DNA from: Psychromonas aquimarina ATCC BAA-1526
Lineage (GTDB): Bacteria > Pseudomonadota > Gammaproteobacteria > Enterobacterales > Psychromonadaceae
DNA length: 64,000 nucleotides
NCBI RefSeq assembly: GCF_000428725.1
Contig: NZ_AUAM01000009.1
Coordinates: forward strand, 62,001-126,000
Direction: 5' to 3'
The notes under the pieces are model-generated. The model worked only from the letters and a program-made list of their open reading frames with translations, was not told the DNA's origin and made no database searches. The stretch's first letter is position 1; each line of letters starts with the position of its first letter. The translations under genes were made by a program, and so were the position numbers. Shown here in pieces: positions 27,230 to 36,164 of the stretch.

Positions 27230-28057
27230 CTATTTGAGAGAGAGTGACATTCCCTGCAGGAAGTACTTTCTGAATGCAATAAACAGGACCACAATCGGCA
27301 GCGTCTGTACTACTGAGCCTGCTAGAACTGGACCGACATATACGCCGTATGATTTGCTGAAGTTGGCCAGCAGTACTGATAAAGGCATTTTCTCTACTTC
27401 CTGCATAACGATTAACGGCCATAGGAAGTTGTCCCAGACACCGGTAAAGGTAAACAGGGCAACAATCGCTAAAATTGATTTATTCAGCGGCATCATCACA
27501 TGCACCAGTATTTTCCACATATTTGCATGATCTAATTTAGCTGCGTGAATATAGTCATTCGGCGTACCTTTAAAGCTTTGCGACACCATAAATATGCCCC
27601 AGCCGCTCATTAGGAAAGGAATGATCAAGGCACTGTAGGTGTTGATTAAATTAAATTCTCTAATAAGCAGAAACTGCGGAATAATGAACATAAACGCCGG
27701 GAAAACCATCTGAATAATCAGAAAGTTTTTAAACAGTCCCTGACCTCTGAACTTCATCTTCGCCAGCGCATAACCGATAAAAGCAGAACTTATTGTTACG
27801 CTTAAGGTAACGCTGATAGAGATAAAGAATGAATTAAATAACGTTCTTAAAAACGGTCTTTCTACACGTTCTGAACCGTCAAAAAGAAAGATATAATTAT
27901 CAAATGAAAACGGCCCTTCAAATAAACCTGTCGAATAGATATCGGCAGTATCTTTGAGTGAAGAGAGCACCATCCAGATGTATGGATATAACCATGATAG
28001 AGCTAACAGCAGCATGACTGCATGAATAGCAATACTTGAAAGTGACATCTTTTTCAT
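27230..28057 (-). CDS. ABC sugar transporter permease, MalG type
   Basis: 275 aa from the ATG at 28057, which directly follows the stop of the preceding permease; an in-frame TTG at 28066 would add three residues. Six transmembrane helices. The cytoplasmic EAA loop that contacts the ATPase reads YIHAAKLDHANMWKILVHVM, followed by MPLNKS. Typical MalG motifs: LSWLYPYIWMVLSSLK near the start and FTGVWDNFLWPLIVM near the end. Second inner-membrane half of the importer for the island's oligosaccharide; the ATPase is encoded in the divergent operon at 33002. Confidence 0.9.
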   Translation of the reverse strand: MKKMSLSSIAIHAVMLLLALSWLYPYIWMVLSSLKDTADIYSTGLFEGPFSFDNYIFLFDGSERVERPFLRTLFNSFFISISVTLSVTISSAFIGYALAKMKFRGQGLFKNFLIIQMVFPAFMFIIPQFLLIREFNLINTYSALIIPFLMSGWGIFMVSQSFKGTPNDYIHAAKLDHANMWKILVHVMMPLNKSILAIVALFTFTGVWDNFLWPLIVMQEVEKMPLSVLLANFSKSYGVYVGPVLAGSVVQTLPIVVLFIAFRKYFLQGMSLSLK

Positions 28058-28058
28058 A

Positions 28059-28937
28059 TTAAACAATCTCTATATTTTTTTCGAAAAGCTTTCTTAATAG
28101 CCAGATAAGGCCAAAGCTGATGATCGCAACGAAGATAGACATGGTTGCCGCCCAGCTTGGTTCCATACGCTGGAACGCCGCTTCATACATTACTACCATC
28201 GGGGTGGTGGTACTTTCTAAGGGACCGCCGCCGGTTATCAAATATGGTTCGGTAAATATCCCGAACGCAACTGTGATTGCCAGAACGACCACCATAATTA
28301 TCTGCGCGTTCATCAGCGGCAGGGTGATTTTGAACAGACGTTTAACCGGCCCTGTCTGGTCGAGTTCAGCCGCGTCATAAATTTCTTTAGGTATAGAGAC
28401 CAGACCGGAATAGAAGATCAGGCCGTAATAACCGACAAACTTCCAGGTGATAACAATGGCGATAGAGAACATTGCAAAATCAGGGTTGGTAAACCAGGGA
28501 ATGGTAAAACCAAACACAGAATTCATAAAATCATTGATCGGTCCTGTATCACTGAACAGCTTGGAAAACACAATTGAATAAGCCACGCCGGATGACACGT
28601 TCGCTAATAAGAAACTTAGTGCGATAAAACTTTTGCCGTATTTAATTTTCTTTAACCCTAAAGCAAAAAACAGGGAGGCAAAAATAACCATCGGCAGGTA
28701 GTACATTAGAAAACGAAATACATTTTTCATCGATTTCCAGAACAGCGGATCCTGAATAACATTAAAAAAGTTATCCAGGCCGCTAAAACTTGGTGTACCG
28801 ATAAACTGCCAGTCGGAAAAAGTTAGTATCAGCAGCCAGACAAAAGGGAAGATCCAGAAAACTAAGGAGTAACCCATATATGTCGAGGCAATCAGCCCTC
28901 CCTGTGCTGATTCTTTTATATTGAGTCCTTTAATCAT
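28059..28937 (-). CDS. ABC sugar transporter permease, MalF type
   Basis: 292 aa with about six transmembrane helices. Features: YSLVFWIFPFVWLLILTFSD in the first helix region, the EAA loop YDAAELDQTGPVKRLFKI followed by TLPLM, and FGIFTEPYLITGGGP in the periplasmic part, all typical of MalF-like permeases of the CUT1 family. It starts 1 bp after the stop of the binding-protein gene and touches the MalG-type gene, so the three are translated from one message. Confidence 0.92.
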   Translation of the reverse strand: MIKGLNIKESAQGGLIASTYMGYSLVFWIFPFVWLLILTFSDWQFIGTPSFSGLDNFFNVIQDPLFWKSMKNVFRFLMYYLPMVIFASLFFALGLKKIKYGKSFIALSFLLANVSSGVAYSIVFSKLFSDTGPINDFMNSVFGFTIPWFTNPDFAMFSIAIVITWKFVGYYGLIFYSGLVSIPKEIYDAAELDQTGPVKRLFKITLPLMNAQIIMVVVLAITVAFGIFTEPYLITGGGPLESTTTPMVVMYEAAFQRMEPSWAATMSIFVAIISFGLIWLLRKLFEKNIEIV

Positions 28938-28938
28938 G

Positions 28939-30213
28939 TTATTTACCTAATATCTTGTTAACTTCTTGAACCGATTTATCTGCTGAGCTTTTAACTTCGC
29001 TGTCAGTAAAGATAATACGCTCCAGCATCTGGGTCATGCTGCGCTGTACTGCAACCGTCTCTGAAGTGGAGGCAGAAGGGATAGCTACATCAACATATTC
29101 TGCAAAACCTTTTGCTAAGGGATTGTTTTTATAATAATCACTAAAGATCGGATTGCTTGTTAAATCACCGCGGGCTGGAGGCTGGCTGGTTGCTTTTATC
29201 CACTCTAAATCAAATTTAGGATTAGAATATACCCAGTTGATAAACTTCCAGGCATCATCCTGCATATCAGATGATTTAAATAAAACCAGGCCTTTACTGT
29301 CTGCAAAAGTGGCTGTTTTCTTATCTGAAACCCCGTCTTTAGTCGGGATTGGTCCTAATTTGATTGTTTTTAATATTTCCGGATGCTGCTGCTCATAACG
29401 TGAGATGTCCCAAGGTCCTCTTACTGCACCGATTAACTCACCTGTGGTCAGCGGATCGTTGGCACCAAAGTCATAGTTTGCCCATTTGTTAGCAAACATA
29501 TGATCGATAAAGCCTAATACTTCTAAACCAGCTTCATTGTCATAGGCCGCCTGGTTGTTTTCAACATACTGCATACCGTCAGACTGAGCGTAATAGAAAG
29601 TGACAAAATCAAACCAGCGGTCCCACCAGTTTTTGCCGGCTGCCACCTGAACTGCATACTGTTTATTAGGGATAGTAAACTTTTCTGAAAGTGCATAAAT
29701 TTCATCATAAGAGGTCGGGATTTTATCAAAGCCGTTTTCTTTGAGGATATCTGTACGCCACCAGTACATTACCGGGTTTACATAGATTGGAATAACCGGT
29801 TTTGCGCCGTCATAATCCCAGGAGGTCATGATATTATCCATTTGACGCTTGTCGATAAGTTCGCTGTAACCTTCAAGTTTTGAGAAATCAACAATCTGGT
29901 TCAGGCCGTGCAGCTGAGCTGCAAAACCGCTGAATATATTAGTGGTAATATCCGGTTCAGTACCCGATGCCAGTGCGCTCATTACCGCTTCTTCAGAGCT
30001 GCCTGTTGCCGGGATAGTGGTGAATTCAACGGGTTTATTACCAGGAATTGCATTCCATTCATTAATAACCGAAGTCCAGAAGACTTCCTGTGCGGCATTA
30101 GGTGCGACCCACATTTTCAGTGAAGCATTTTCTTCTTTTTCAGAGCCGCAGCCTGCGACCAGTGCCAGCGAAAATAAACCGGCAATTGTTACTTTTACCT
30201 TGCTAAGCTTCAT
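28939..30213 (-). CDS. ABC sugar-binding lipoprotein (family 1, MalE/UgpB-like)
   Basis: 424 aa. The lipoprotein signal MKLSKVKVTIAGLFSLALVA ends in the lipobox VAGC (Cys about residue 22), so it is a periplasmic, membrane-tethered binding protein. The mature sequence begins LKMWVAPNAAQEVFWTSVI and contains TSWDYDGAKPVIPIYVNPVM and FANKWANYDFGANDPLTTGE, patterns of extracellular solute-binding family 1. Many Trp and Tyr residues fit an oligosaccharide ligand. AAGAGGA precedes the ATG. It is the first gene of the minus-strand operon and faces the six-operator array, so it should be the most strongly controlled. Confidence 0.92.
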   Translation of the reverse strand: MKLSKVKVTIAGLFSLALVAGCGSEKEENASLKMWVAPNAAQEVFWTSVINEWNAIPGNKPVEFTTIPATGSSEEAVMSALASGTEPDITTNIFSGFAAQLHGLNQIVDFSKLEGYSELIDKRQMDNIMTSWDYDGAKPVIPIYVNPVMYWWRTDILKENGFDKIPTSYDEIYALSEKFTIPNKQYAVQVAAGKNWWDRWFDFVTFYYAQSDGMQYVENNQAAYDNEAGLEVLGFIDHMFANKWANYDFGANDPLTTGELIGAVRGPWDISRYEQQHPEILKTIKLGPIPTKDGVSDKKTATFADSKGLVLFKSSDMQDDAWKFINWVYSNPKFDLEWIKATSQPPARGDLTSNPIFSDYYKNNPLAKGFAEYVDVAIPSASTSETVAVQRSMTQMLERIIFTDSEVKSSADKSVQEVNKILGK

Positions 30214-30302
30214 GACTGTAATCCTCTTAAAATTTAATATCTATATAGTAGACAGGGGGAACTCATATCTCTTGTATTTTTAATCTAACACGAAAGAGTT
30301 AT

Positions 30303-30489
30303 TGTTTATCGTTAAACACGTCACAAAAAGTGTACTTTTGTTTATCGTTAAACAGAGGTCGGGCAAATATTTTGTTTATCGTTAAACACGTCACAAAAAA
30401 CAGTTTTGATTTTCGTTAAAGATAGTAATGTAAACATTTTCTGTTTACCGTTAAACAAGGTGGTAATACAGCGTGTTTAACGATAAACT
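30303..30489. promoter_or_regulatory. Array of six LacI-family operators in the divergent promoter region
   Basis: The 347-bp gap between the binding-protein gene and lacI holds six copies of a 16-bp palindrome with central CG, consensus TGTTTAWCGWTAAACA. Positions: 30303-30318 (perfect), 30339-30354 (perfect), 30373-30388 (perfect), 30407-30422 (degenerate, TGATTTTCGTTAAAGA), 30442-30457 (TGTTTACCGTTAAACA) and 30474-30489 (TGTTTAACGATAAACT). Start-to-start spacing is 36, 34, 34, 35 and 32 bp, about three helical turns. Palindromes of this size with central CG are typical LacI/GalR-family sites and the adjacent gene encodes such a protein. No other gene is evident in this gap; promoter hexamers could not be assigned with confidence. 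Confidence 0.85.
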
Positions 30490-30560
30490 CTGGTTGGTCT
30501 TTATAAAAAAATAAATCACAAGAACGTAATTTTACGATCATAACATTGGACGATATAAAA

Positions 30561-31595
30561 ATGACGAAAGTAAAAAAAGTAACGTTGAAGTCGATAGCCA
30601 AAGACTTGGGAGTCACGCATACCACCGTTTCTAACGCTTATAACCGCCCTGAAAAATTATCGGTTAGTCTTAAAAAACGTATTTTTGAATATGCGGAATC
30701 GGTTAACTTCCATGGCCCTAATAATATCGGACGTAGTTTAAGAACCGGAAAGTCTGGAGCAGTAGGGGTCATTTTTAATGACTCGCTTAGTTATGTTTTC
30801 ACTGACCAGCACGATCTGCAGTTAATGGCCGGTATTGCCTCAGAGTGTGAGAAAGCGGCGGTTAATATTGTACTTATTCCGTTAAAAAATGAACAGGAAT
30901 CTAAATCTAATGCGTTAAACGCACTAGTTGACGGTTATATTTTAAATGCCACTCACAATCAGGACATGGTTATTAAAAAAGCAATCGGCAAAGGTGTACC
31001 GATTGTGACTACCGACTTTATTACAGAGCAGCATTCCAGTGTTTCAATTGATAATTTTAAAGCGATGCAGAGTGTCTGTGAGCACCTGCTTGACAAAGGA
31101 CATAAGCAGTTCGGCATTATCTCTTTCCCGTCGCAGCAGGGCAGCTGCGGTCTGAGCAGTTTAAGTAAGCCGGTAAACGGCGATAATGATGTGATGATGA
31201 CCCGTTTTGCGGGATGTTTAAAGAGCTTTTCGCAGGCCGGTATTATTCTTGAAAACAGCTGCCTGTATGAAATAGAGCATGATGAAGAGCACGGCAGATT
31301 AGCCGCTGAAGCTATTTTAAAGCATAACCCGGATATTAGCGCATTAGTCTGTTTCTCGGATCGTTTTGCCTACGGCGCTGCTGAATATTGTCTGGCTCAG
31401 GGAATGAAAATTCCTGAAGATATTGCGATTACCGGTTTTGATGATATTTCAGTTATTCAGCCGGTTATTCCCTTAACCACTGTATCTCAAAACCCGAAAC
31501 AGAAAGGAGAAGTTGCTATTCAGCTGCTTCTTGAGCATGAATCAGTCGTTCATCATGATCTGGACTTCGAACTTATTGTTAGAGAATCAACTTAA
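30561..31595 (+). CDS. LacI/GalR-family transcriptional regulator
   Basis: 344 aa from the ATG at 30561. An in-frame TTG at 30546 would add five residues, but the ATG has GGA about 10 nt upstream and puts the DNA-binding helix at the usual place. The N-terminal helix-turn-helix reads TLKSIAKDLGVTHTTVSNAY, followed by the hinge helix region GRSLRTGKSGAVGVIF. The rest is a periplasmic-binding-protein-like effector domain ending in the family motif IAITGFDDISVIQPVIP. It likely binds the array just upstream and the pair at 22394-22441, controlling both divergent operons; the inducer is probably a sugar from the island's pathway. It is followed 15 bp later by phosphomannomutase. Confidence 0.93.
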   Translation: MTKVKKVTLKSIAKDLGVTHTTVSNAYNRPEKLSVSLKKRIFEYAESVNFHGPNNIGRSLRTGKSGAVGVIFNDSLSYVFTDQHDLQLMAGIASECEKAAVNIVLIPLKNEQESKSNALNALVDGYILNATHNQDMVIKKAIGKGVPIVTTDFITEQHSSVSIDNFKAMQSVCEHLLDKGHKQFGIISFPSQQGSCGLSSLSKPVNGDNDVMMTRFAGCLKSFSQAGIILENSCLYEIEHDEEHGRLAAEAILKHNPDISALVCFSDRFAYGAAEYCLAQGMKIPEDIAITGFDDISVIQPVIPLTTVSQNPKQKGEVAIQLLLEHESVVHHDLDFELIVREST

Positions 31596-31610
31596 AAGAA
31601 GAGGAAAATA

Positions 31611-32975
31611 ATGACAAATTTGACATGTTTTAAAGCTTACGATATTCGCGGTGAAATAGGTGAAAATCTCGATGAAGATATCGCTTATCGTATCGGGCGT
31701 GCGTACTGCGAATGGTTAAAACCTAAAACCGCAGCAGTAGGTGGCGATATTCGCGCGACTTCTGAGCTTTTTAAGCAGGCATTAGCAAAAGGTTTAATGG
31801 ACGGCGGCTGCGATGTTATTGATATCGGTATGGTGGGGACCGAAGAGATTTATTACGCGACACGATCATTAAAGTTAGACGGCGGCATTGAAGTGACTGC
31901 CAGCCATAACCCGATTAATTTTAACGGTATGAAGCTGGTACGTGAAGATGCTAAACCAATCAGCGGTGATACCGGTTTAAACGCGATCAAAGCACTGGCA
32001 GAAGAAAATAATTTTGCAGAAGTAGAAAACAGAGGTCAGTACAAGCTTATTTCTAACCGTGATTCCTATGTCAGTCATCTGCTGAGTTACATTAATACTG
32101 CTCAGTTAAAACCGCTTAAAATTGTTGTTAATGCCGGTAACGGCGCCGCCGGGCCGACCATTGATGCGGTTGAAGAAAAGTTTAAACAGGCTGGTATAGC
32201 GGTTGAGTTTATTAAAGTAAATCATCAGCCGGACAGCAGTTTCCCGAACGGCATTCCTAACCCTATGTTATTAGAAAACAGGGCTGATACACAGCAGGCT
32301 ATTTTAAGCCATGGTGCCGATTTAGGCATCGCCTGGGACGGGGATTTTGACCGCTGCTTCTTTTTCGATGAGAAAGCGAATTTTATTGAAGGTTATTATA
32401 TTGTTGGTCTGCTGGCGAATACTTTTCTGCTGCAGCACGCCGGTGAAAAAATAATTCATGATCCTAGGCTTACCTGGAATACTCAGGATCTGGTTGCATC
32501 TCTTTCCGGTACTGCCGTTGAATCTAAAACCGGGCATGCTTTTATTAAAGAAAGAATGCGTAAAGAAAATGCCGTTTACGGCGGTGAAATGAGCGCGCAT
32601 CACTACTTTCGTGATTTTGGATACTGCGACAGCGGCATGATCCCGTGGCTTCTGGTTATTGAATTAATCAGCAAGAAGAACATGCCGCTATCCAGACTTG
32701 TGGAGCAGAGGATGGCGCTTTACCCAATTTCCGGCGAGATCAATACCCTGGTCACTGATCCGCAGGAGACGATTCAGGCAATTCGCGATGCTTATCAGGC
32801 ATCAGCATTATCGGTGACATTTGTAGATGGATTAAGCATGGAGTTTGCTGACTGGCGCTTTAATCTCAGAAGTTCAAATACAGAAGCGGTGATCCGCTTA
32901 AATGTCGAAGCACGAGGCTCGCAGGCTATTGTCGAGCAGAAAACACAAGATCTTTTAGCCGTTATCAACTCATAA
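31611..32975 (+). CDS. Phosphomannomutase (ManB/CpsG type)
   Basis: 454 aa, the full length for the alpha-D-phosphohexomutase family. It interconverts mannose-1-phosphate and mannose-6-phosphate. Seen: [14 protein letters not shown], the catalytic phosphoserine loop TASHNP (about residue 98), the magnesium loop DGDFDR, the sugar-specificity loop [10 protein letters not shown], and the phosphate-binding loop [21 protein letters not shown] is the form found in phosphomanno-/phosphogluco-mutases. In capsule clusters this enzyme makes mannose-1-phosphate; here, beside a GH130 phosphorylase and with no GDP-mannose genes nearby, the reverse direction toward ManA is more likely. AGAGGA precedes the ATG; it is in an operon with lacI and the ATPase gene. 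Confidence 0.92.
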   Translation: MTNLTCFKAYDIRGEIGENLDEDIAYRIGRAYCEWLKPKTAAVGGDIRATSELFKQALAKGLMDGGCDVIDIGMVGTEEIYYATRSLKLDGGIEVTASHNPINFNGMKLVREDAKPISGDTGLNAIKALAEENNFAEVENRGQYKLISNRDSYVSHLLSYINTAQLKPLKIVVNAGNGAAGPTIDAVEEKFKQAGIAVEFIKVNHQPDSSFPNGIPNPMLLENRADTQQAILSHGADLGIAWDGDFDRCFFFDEKANFIEGYYIVGLLANTFLLQHAGEKIIHDPRLTWNTQDLVASLSGTAVESKTGHAFIKERMRKENAVYGGEMSAHHYFRDFGYCDSGMIPWLLVIELISKKNMPLSRLVEQRMALYPISGEINTLVTDPQETIQAIRDAYQASALSVTFVDGLSMEFADWRFNLRSSNTEAVIRLNVEARGSQAIVEQKTQDLLAVINS

Positions 32976-33001
32976 TTTACTTGTTATAGGATTCAGTCAG
33001 C

Positions 33002-34072
33002 ATGTGTGATTTAAAATTAAGCAATATAAAAAAATACTACGATAAAACCGCAACCATTGAAGATTTAAGTTTAGAAATTAACTCCGGTGAATTTCTGGTA
33101 CTGGTCGGTCCGTCCGGCTGCGGCAAGTCTACTCTGCTGCGTATGATCGCTGGTTTAGAAGAGATGACGTCGGGTACTATTTCTATTGCCGGAGAGGACA
33201 TTACTCACCTGCCGGCGAGTAAGCGCGGACTGTCCATGGTTTTTCAGTCTTATGCACTTTATCCACATATGACAGTAAGAGAAAATCTTGAGTTTGGTTT
33301 AAAGAATATAAAAACACCGCCGCAGGAGATAAACAAACGTGTTGCTAATGCAACTAAGATCCTGCAGCTTGACAGTATGCTGGAGCGTTTACCTCAGAAC
33401 TTATCCGGCGGTCAGAGACAGCGGGTGGCAATCGGCCGTTCTATCGTTCAGCAGCCGAAAGTATTTCTGTTTGATGAGCCGCTTTCTAACCTTGATGCAT
33501 CGCTGCGTGTGCAGATGCGTCAGGAAATCAGCCAGCTTCACGATAAATTAGACAGCACTATGATTTATGTTACCCATGATCAGGTTGAGGCTATGACGCT
33601 GGCGGATCGTATTGTGGTATTAAATAAAGGTAATATTGAGCAGGTCGGTACACCGATTGAGCTGTATAACTCCCCTAAAAATATTTTTGTGGCTGAGTTT
33701 ATCGGTACACCAACGATTAATATTATCCCGGCAAAATACAGTAAAGGCGGTATTATTAATATTGCCGGACAGGAGCCGATCCAGCTGAAGCAGGAGCATG
33801 CTGCTCTTTCTGACGGTGATCAGCTGTTTATCGGTTTACGTCCCGAGCACCTTAGATTAAATGAGAAGAATGACTTTACCTTAACAGTAGATGCGACGCT
33901 GAGCGAGCTGCAGGGGGATTCCACTCTGATTTATGCGGATCTGTCTGAAACCGCGGTTAATATAAAACTCAAATCATCAAAGCAGTTAAAGTTTCGTAAA
34001 GGAGATCCTTTAAGTGTTGGTTTTAACGAGGCTAATATTCTTATTTTTAATGAAGCAGGCGACGCAGTTTAA
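33002..34072 (+). CDS. ABC transporter ATPase, MalK/UgpC type
   Basis: 356 aa. It drives carbohydrate import. Walker [10 protein letters not shown] (about residues 36-44), Q-loop [13 protein letters not shown], signature [13 protein letters not shown], Walker [14 protein letters not shown], and His switch VTHDQ. The C-terminal third is the OB-fold TOBE domain of MalK-like proteins (FIGLRPEHL). It is encoded apart from its presumed permeases (27230-28937), in the divergent operon after lacI and phosphomannomutase, and could serve other CUT1 importers as some MalK/MsmK proteins do. A strong bidirectional terminator follows 20 bp later. Confidence 0.93.
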   Translation: MCDLKLSNIKKYYDKTATIEDLSLEINSGEFLVLVGPSGCGKSTLLRMIAGLEEMTSGTISIAGEDITHLPASKRGLSMVFQSYALYPHMTVRENLEFGLKNIKTPPQEINKRVANATKILQLDSMLERLPQNLSGGQRQRVAIGRSIVQQPKVFLFDEPLSNLDASLRVQMRQEISQLHDKLDSTMIYVTHDQVEAMTLADRIVVLNKGNIEQVGTPIELYNSPKNIFVAEFIGTPTINIIPAKYSKGGIINIAGQEPIQLKQEHAALSDGDQLFIGLRPEHLRLNEKNDFTLTVDATLSELQGDSTLIYADLSETAVNIKLKSSKQLKFRKGDPLSVGFNEANILIFNEAGDAV

Positions 34073-34092
34073 GCCTGCTGAAGCGTACATAC

Positions 34093-34119
34093 AAAAAGAC
34101 CGCATGCTGCGGTCTTTTT
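34093..34119. terminator. Bidirectional terminator between the ATPase gene and lipA
   Basis: Perfect 12-bp stem AAAAAGACCGCA / TGCGGTCTTTTT with a 3-nt loop. The A and T flanks give a T run on both strands, and the hairpin lies between two convergent genes, so it can end both transcripts. Confidence 0.92.
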
Positions 34120-34144
34120 GGTTTCTGAACAATTAAGGTGAAAC

Positions 34145-35113
34145 TTATTTAACTTCCTGACCCGACGCTTGTAAATCCGCGTGGTATGAAGAGCGTACAA
34201 AGGGGCCGCATGCGGCATGGTCAAAACCAATTGCTTTGGCTTTTTCCCCAAGCGCGTCAAATTCTGCCGGCGGTACGTAGCGTTCAACAGCCAGGTGCTG
34301 CAGGCTCGGCTGCAGATACTGACCTAAAGTCAGCATAGTTACGCCATGGTCGCCAAGATCTTGAATAACCTGCTCAATCTCTTGGTTAGTTTCACCCAGC
34401 CCCATCATTAATCCGGATTTTGTCGGGATCTCCGGATGCTGTTCTTTGAACTTTTTAAGCAGCTGCAGTGACCATTTGTAGTCTGCACCGGGACGTACCT
34501 GTTTGTACAGGTGCGGTGCAGTTTCTAAGTTGTGGTTGAAAACATCCGGTACATGATCTGCAAAACAGGCTAATGCTTTATCCATTCTGCCTTTAAAGTC
34601 AGGTACTAAAATTTCAATTTTGATCGAAGGGTTGAGCAGACGGATTTCGCGGATACAGTCAGCAAAGTGCTGTGCGCCGCCGTCACGCAGGTCATCCCTG
34701 TCCACCGAGGTGATAACCACATATTTAAGCTTCATATCCCTGATGGTTTCAGCTAATTTTTTAGGCTCATCGACATCCGGTGCCAGTGGTTTACCGTGGC
34801 CGACATCGCAGAACGGGCAGCGGCGGGTACAAATATCACCCAGGATCATAAAGGTGGCCGTGCCGTGATTAAAACATTCATTAAGGTTAGGACATGATGC
34901 TTCTTCACAAACAGAGTGCAGTTTGTTTTTCCGCAGAGCTGCTTTAATTTCACTGACACGGGTATTGTCAGAAGATAGTTTTATTTTCATCCATGCTGGT
35001 TTTTTCAGCATAGTGGTTTTATCGGACGGAATAACTTTAATCGGAATATGAGAAAGTTTATCGGCATCACGCAGTTTTGTACCTGCAGTTAATTGACTTG
35101 GTTTATTGCTCAT
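34145..35113 (-). CDS. lipA: Lipoyl synthase
   Basis: 322 aa. Radical-SAM enzyme that inserts two sulfur atoms into protein-bound octanoyl groups to make lipoyl cofactors. Both iron-sulfur clusters are visible: the auxiliary-cluster cysteines in [12 protein letters not shown] and the radical-SAM CxxxCxxC in CTRRCPFC. Further motifs are [20 protein letters not shown] and [19 protein letters not shown]. Its start overlaps the lipB end by 11 bp, so it is translated right after LipB, which supplies its substrate. Confidence 0.97.
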   Translation of the reverse strand: MSNKPSQLTAGTKLRDADKLSHIPIKVIPSDKTTMLKKPAWMKIKLSSDNTRVSEIKAALRKNKLHSVCEEASCPNLNECFNHGTATFMILGDICTRRCPFCDVGHGKPLAPDVDEPKKLAETIRDMKLKYVVITSVDRDDLRDGGAQHFADCIREIRLLNPSIKIEILVPDFKGRMDKALACFADHVPDVFNHNLETAPHLYKQVRPGADYKWSLQLLKKFKEQHPEIPTKSGLMMGLGETNQEIEQVIQDLGDHGVTMLTLGQYLQPSLQHLAVERYVPPAEFDALGEKAKAIGFDHAACGPFVRSSYHADLQASGQEVK

Positions 35114-35756
35114 GAAAAAAACTCTCTATCTGTGAATAATTTAATTGTTGATTCATTTTTTCAATTAATAACGGTGCTAATTGAGAGACTGAAAGAGTCA
35201 GTCCCTCTGCTTTACACTGAGTCATTTCTAACCCGGCATAACCACAGGGATTAATCTGCAGGAAAGGGGATAAATCCATATCTACATTTAATGCCAGTCC
35301 GTGAAATGAACAGCCTTTTCGTATTTTCAGTCCAAGTGATGCGATTTTTTTCCCTTTAACATAAACTCCCGGTGCATCTGCTTTGGCTGCCGCATGAATA
35401 TTATAATCGGCTAATAAATTAATAATACTTTCTTCGATAATGGTAACTAAGCTTCTCACATTAAAATCTTTACGGCGAATATTAATTAATAAATAAACAA
35501 TCAGCTGTCCGGGGGCATGGAAGGTTATCTGCCCGCCGCGATCACTTTGTACAACTGGAATATCCGTCTGCTGGAGCAGATGTTCCGCTTTTCCGGCACT
35601 GCCTTGAGTAAATACCGGCGGATGCTCAACCAGCCAGATTTCATCAACCGTGGATGCATCCCGCTGCTTAGTAAAATCACTCATCGCCTGCCAGGTAGTG
35701 AGGTAGTCCTGTAAGCCCAGATAGCGTATTTTCAGCTGTTTATCTAATTCATTCAT
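35103..35756 (-). CDS. lipB: Octanoyltransferase
   Basis: 217 aa from the ATG at 35756; an upstream in-frame TTG at 35774 would add six residues not typical of the family. It moves octanoate from acyl carrier protein to the lipoyl domains of 2-oxoacid dehydrogenases and the glycine cleavage H protein. Visible: the [18 protein letters not shown] active-site region, [17 protein letters not shown] with the catalytic Lys, and [15 protein letters not shown] with the catalytic Cys. Works directly before LipA and is encoded just upstream of it in the common ybeD-lipB-lipA order. Confidence 0.95.
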   Translation of the reverse strand: MNELDKQLKIRYLGLQDYLTTWQAMSDFTKQRDASTVDEIWLVEHPPVFTQGSAGKAEHLLQQTDIPVVQSDRGGQITFHAPGQLIVYLLINIRRKDFNVRSLVTIIEESIINLLADYNIHAAAKADAPGVYVKGKKIASLGLKIRKGCSFHGLALNVDMDLSPFLQINPCGYAGLEMTQCKAEGLTLSVSQLAPLLIEKMNQQLNYSQIESFFHEQ

Positions 35757-35801
35757 CTGTTCGCTATATTCCAACTTGTGTGATTTTTTAACTGCTGAGG
35801 A

Positions 35802-36071
35802 TTAAAGGATATAACGAACCAGTTCAAGGTTATTTAAATCCGTGTAGATAGCTTCAATATGCTCTTTGCTGGTGACTGAAACCGGAATAGTTAAGGAGTG
35901 ATAAGTTCCTTTTGAGCTGGGTTTTACTTTCGGCGAGTAATCACCCGGTGCATGTTTTTGAATAACAGCAATTACGTCCAGCATCATTTTAGGATCGGCA
36001 ACGCCCATTACTTTAAATGCAAAGGTACAGGGGAACTCTAACAGTTCATCAAATTTGGTGTTTAATGCCAT
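35802..36071 (-). CDS. ybeD: YbeD/UPF0250 (DUF493) small protein
   Basis: 89 aa, close to the 87 aa of E. coli YbeD. A small ferredoxin-like alpha/beta protein with an ACT-like fold; function unsettled, with a possible regulatory role suggested from the fold. Recognised by [29 protein letters not shown] and the conserved end [11 protein letters not shown]. It sits between dacA and lipB, the same context as in enterobacteria and vibrios. Confidence 0.93.
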   Translation of the reverse strand: MALNTKFDELLEFPCTFAFKVMGVADPKMMLDVIAVIQKHAPGDYSPKVKPSSKGTYHSLTIPVSVTSKEHIEAIYTDLNNLELVRYIL

Positions 36072-36113
36072 GGTTAACTCCAGGGGCTATAATATAATTT
36101 TGCTAATAATAAA

Positions 36114-36137
36114 AAAGTGAGACAAAAGCCTCACTTT
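36114..36137 (-). terminator. Terminator after dacA
   Basis: Stem AAAGTGAG / CTCACTTT with an 8-nt loop and a T run on the minus strand, 28 nt after the dacA stop. It separates dacA from the ybeD-lipB-lipA genes at least in part. Confidence 0.75.
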
Positions 36138-36164
36138 CATTTTACCTGTTATATGGGGATAGAA

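Noticed and set aside
30303-30489. Regularly spaced repeats that could be mistaken for a CRISPR array
   Set aside because: The unit is a 16-bp perfect palindrome, spacers are about 16-20 bp and two of them are alike, no cas genes are near, and a LacI gene is adjacent. Operators explain it.
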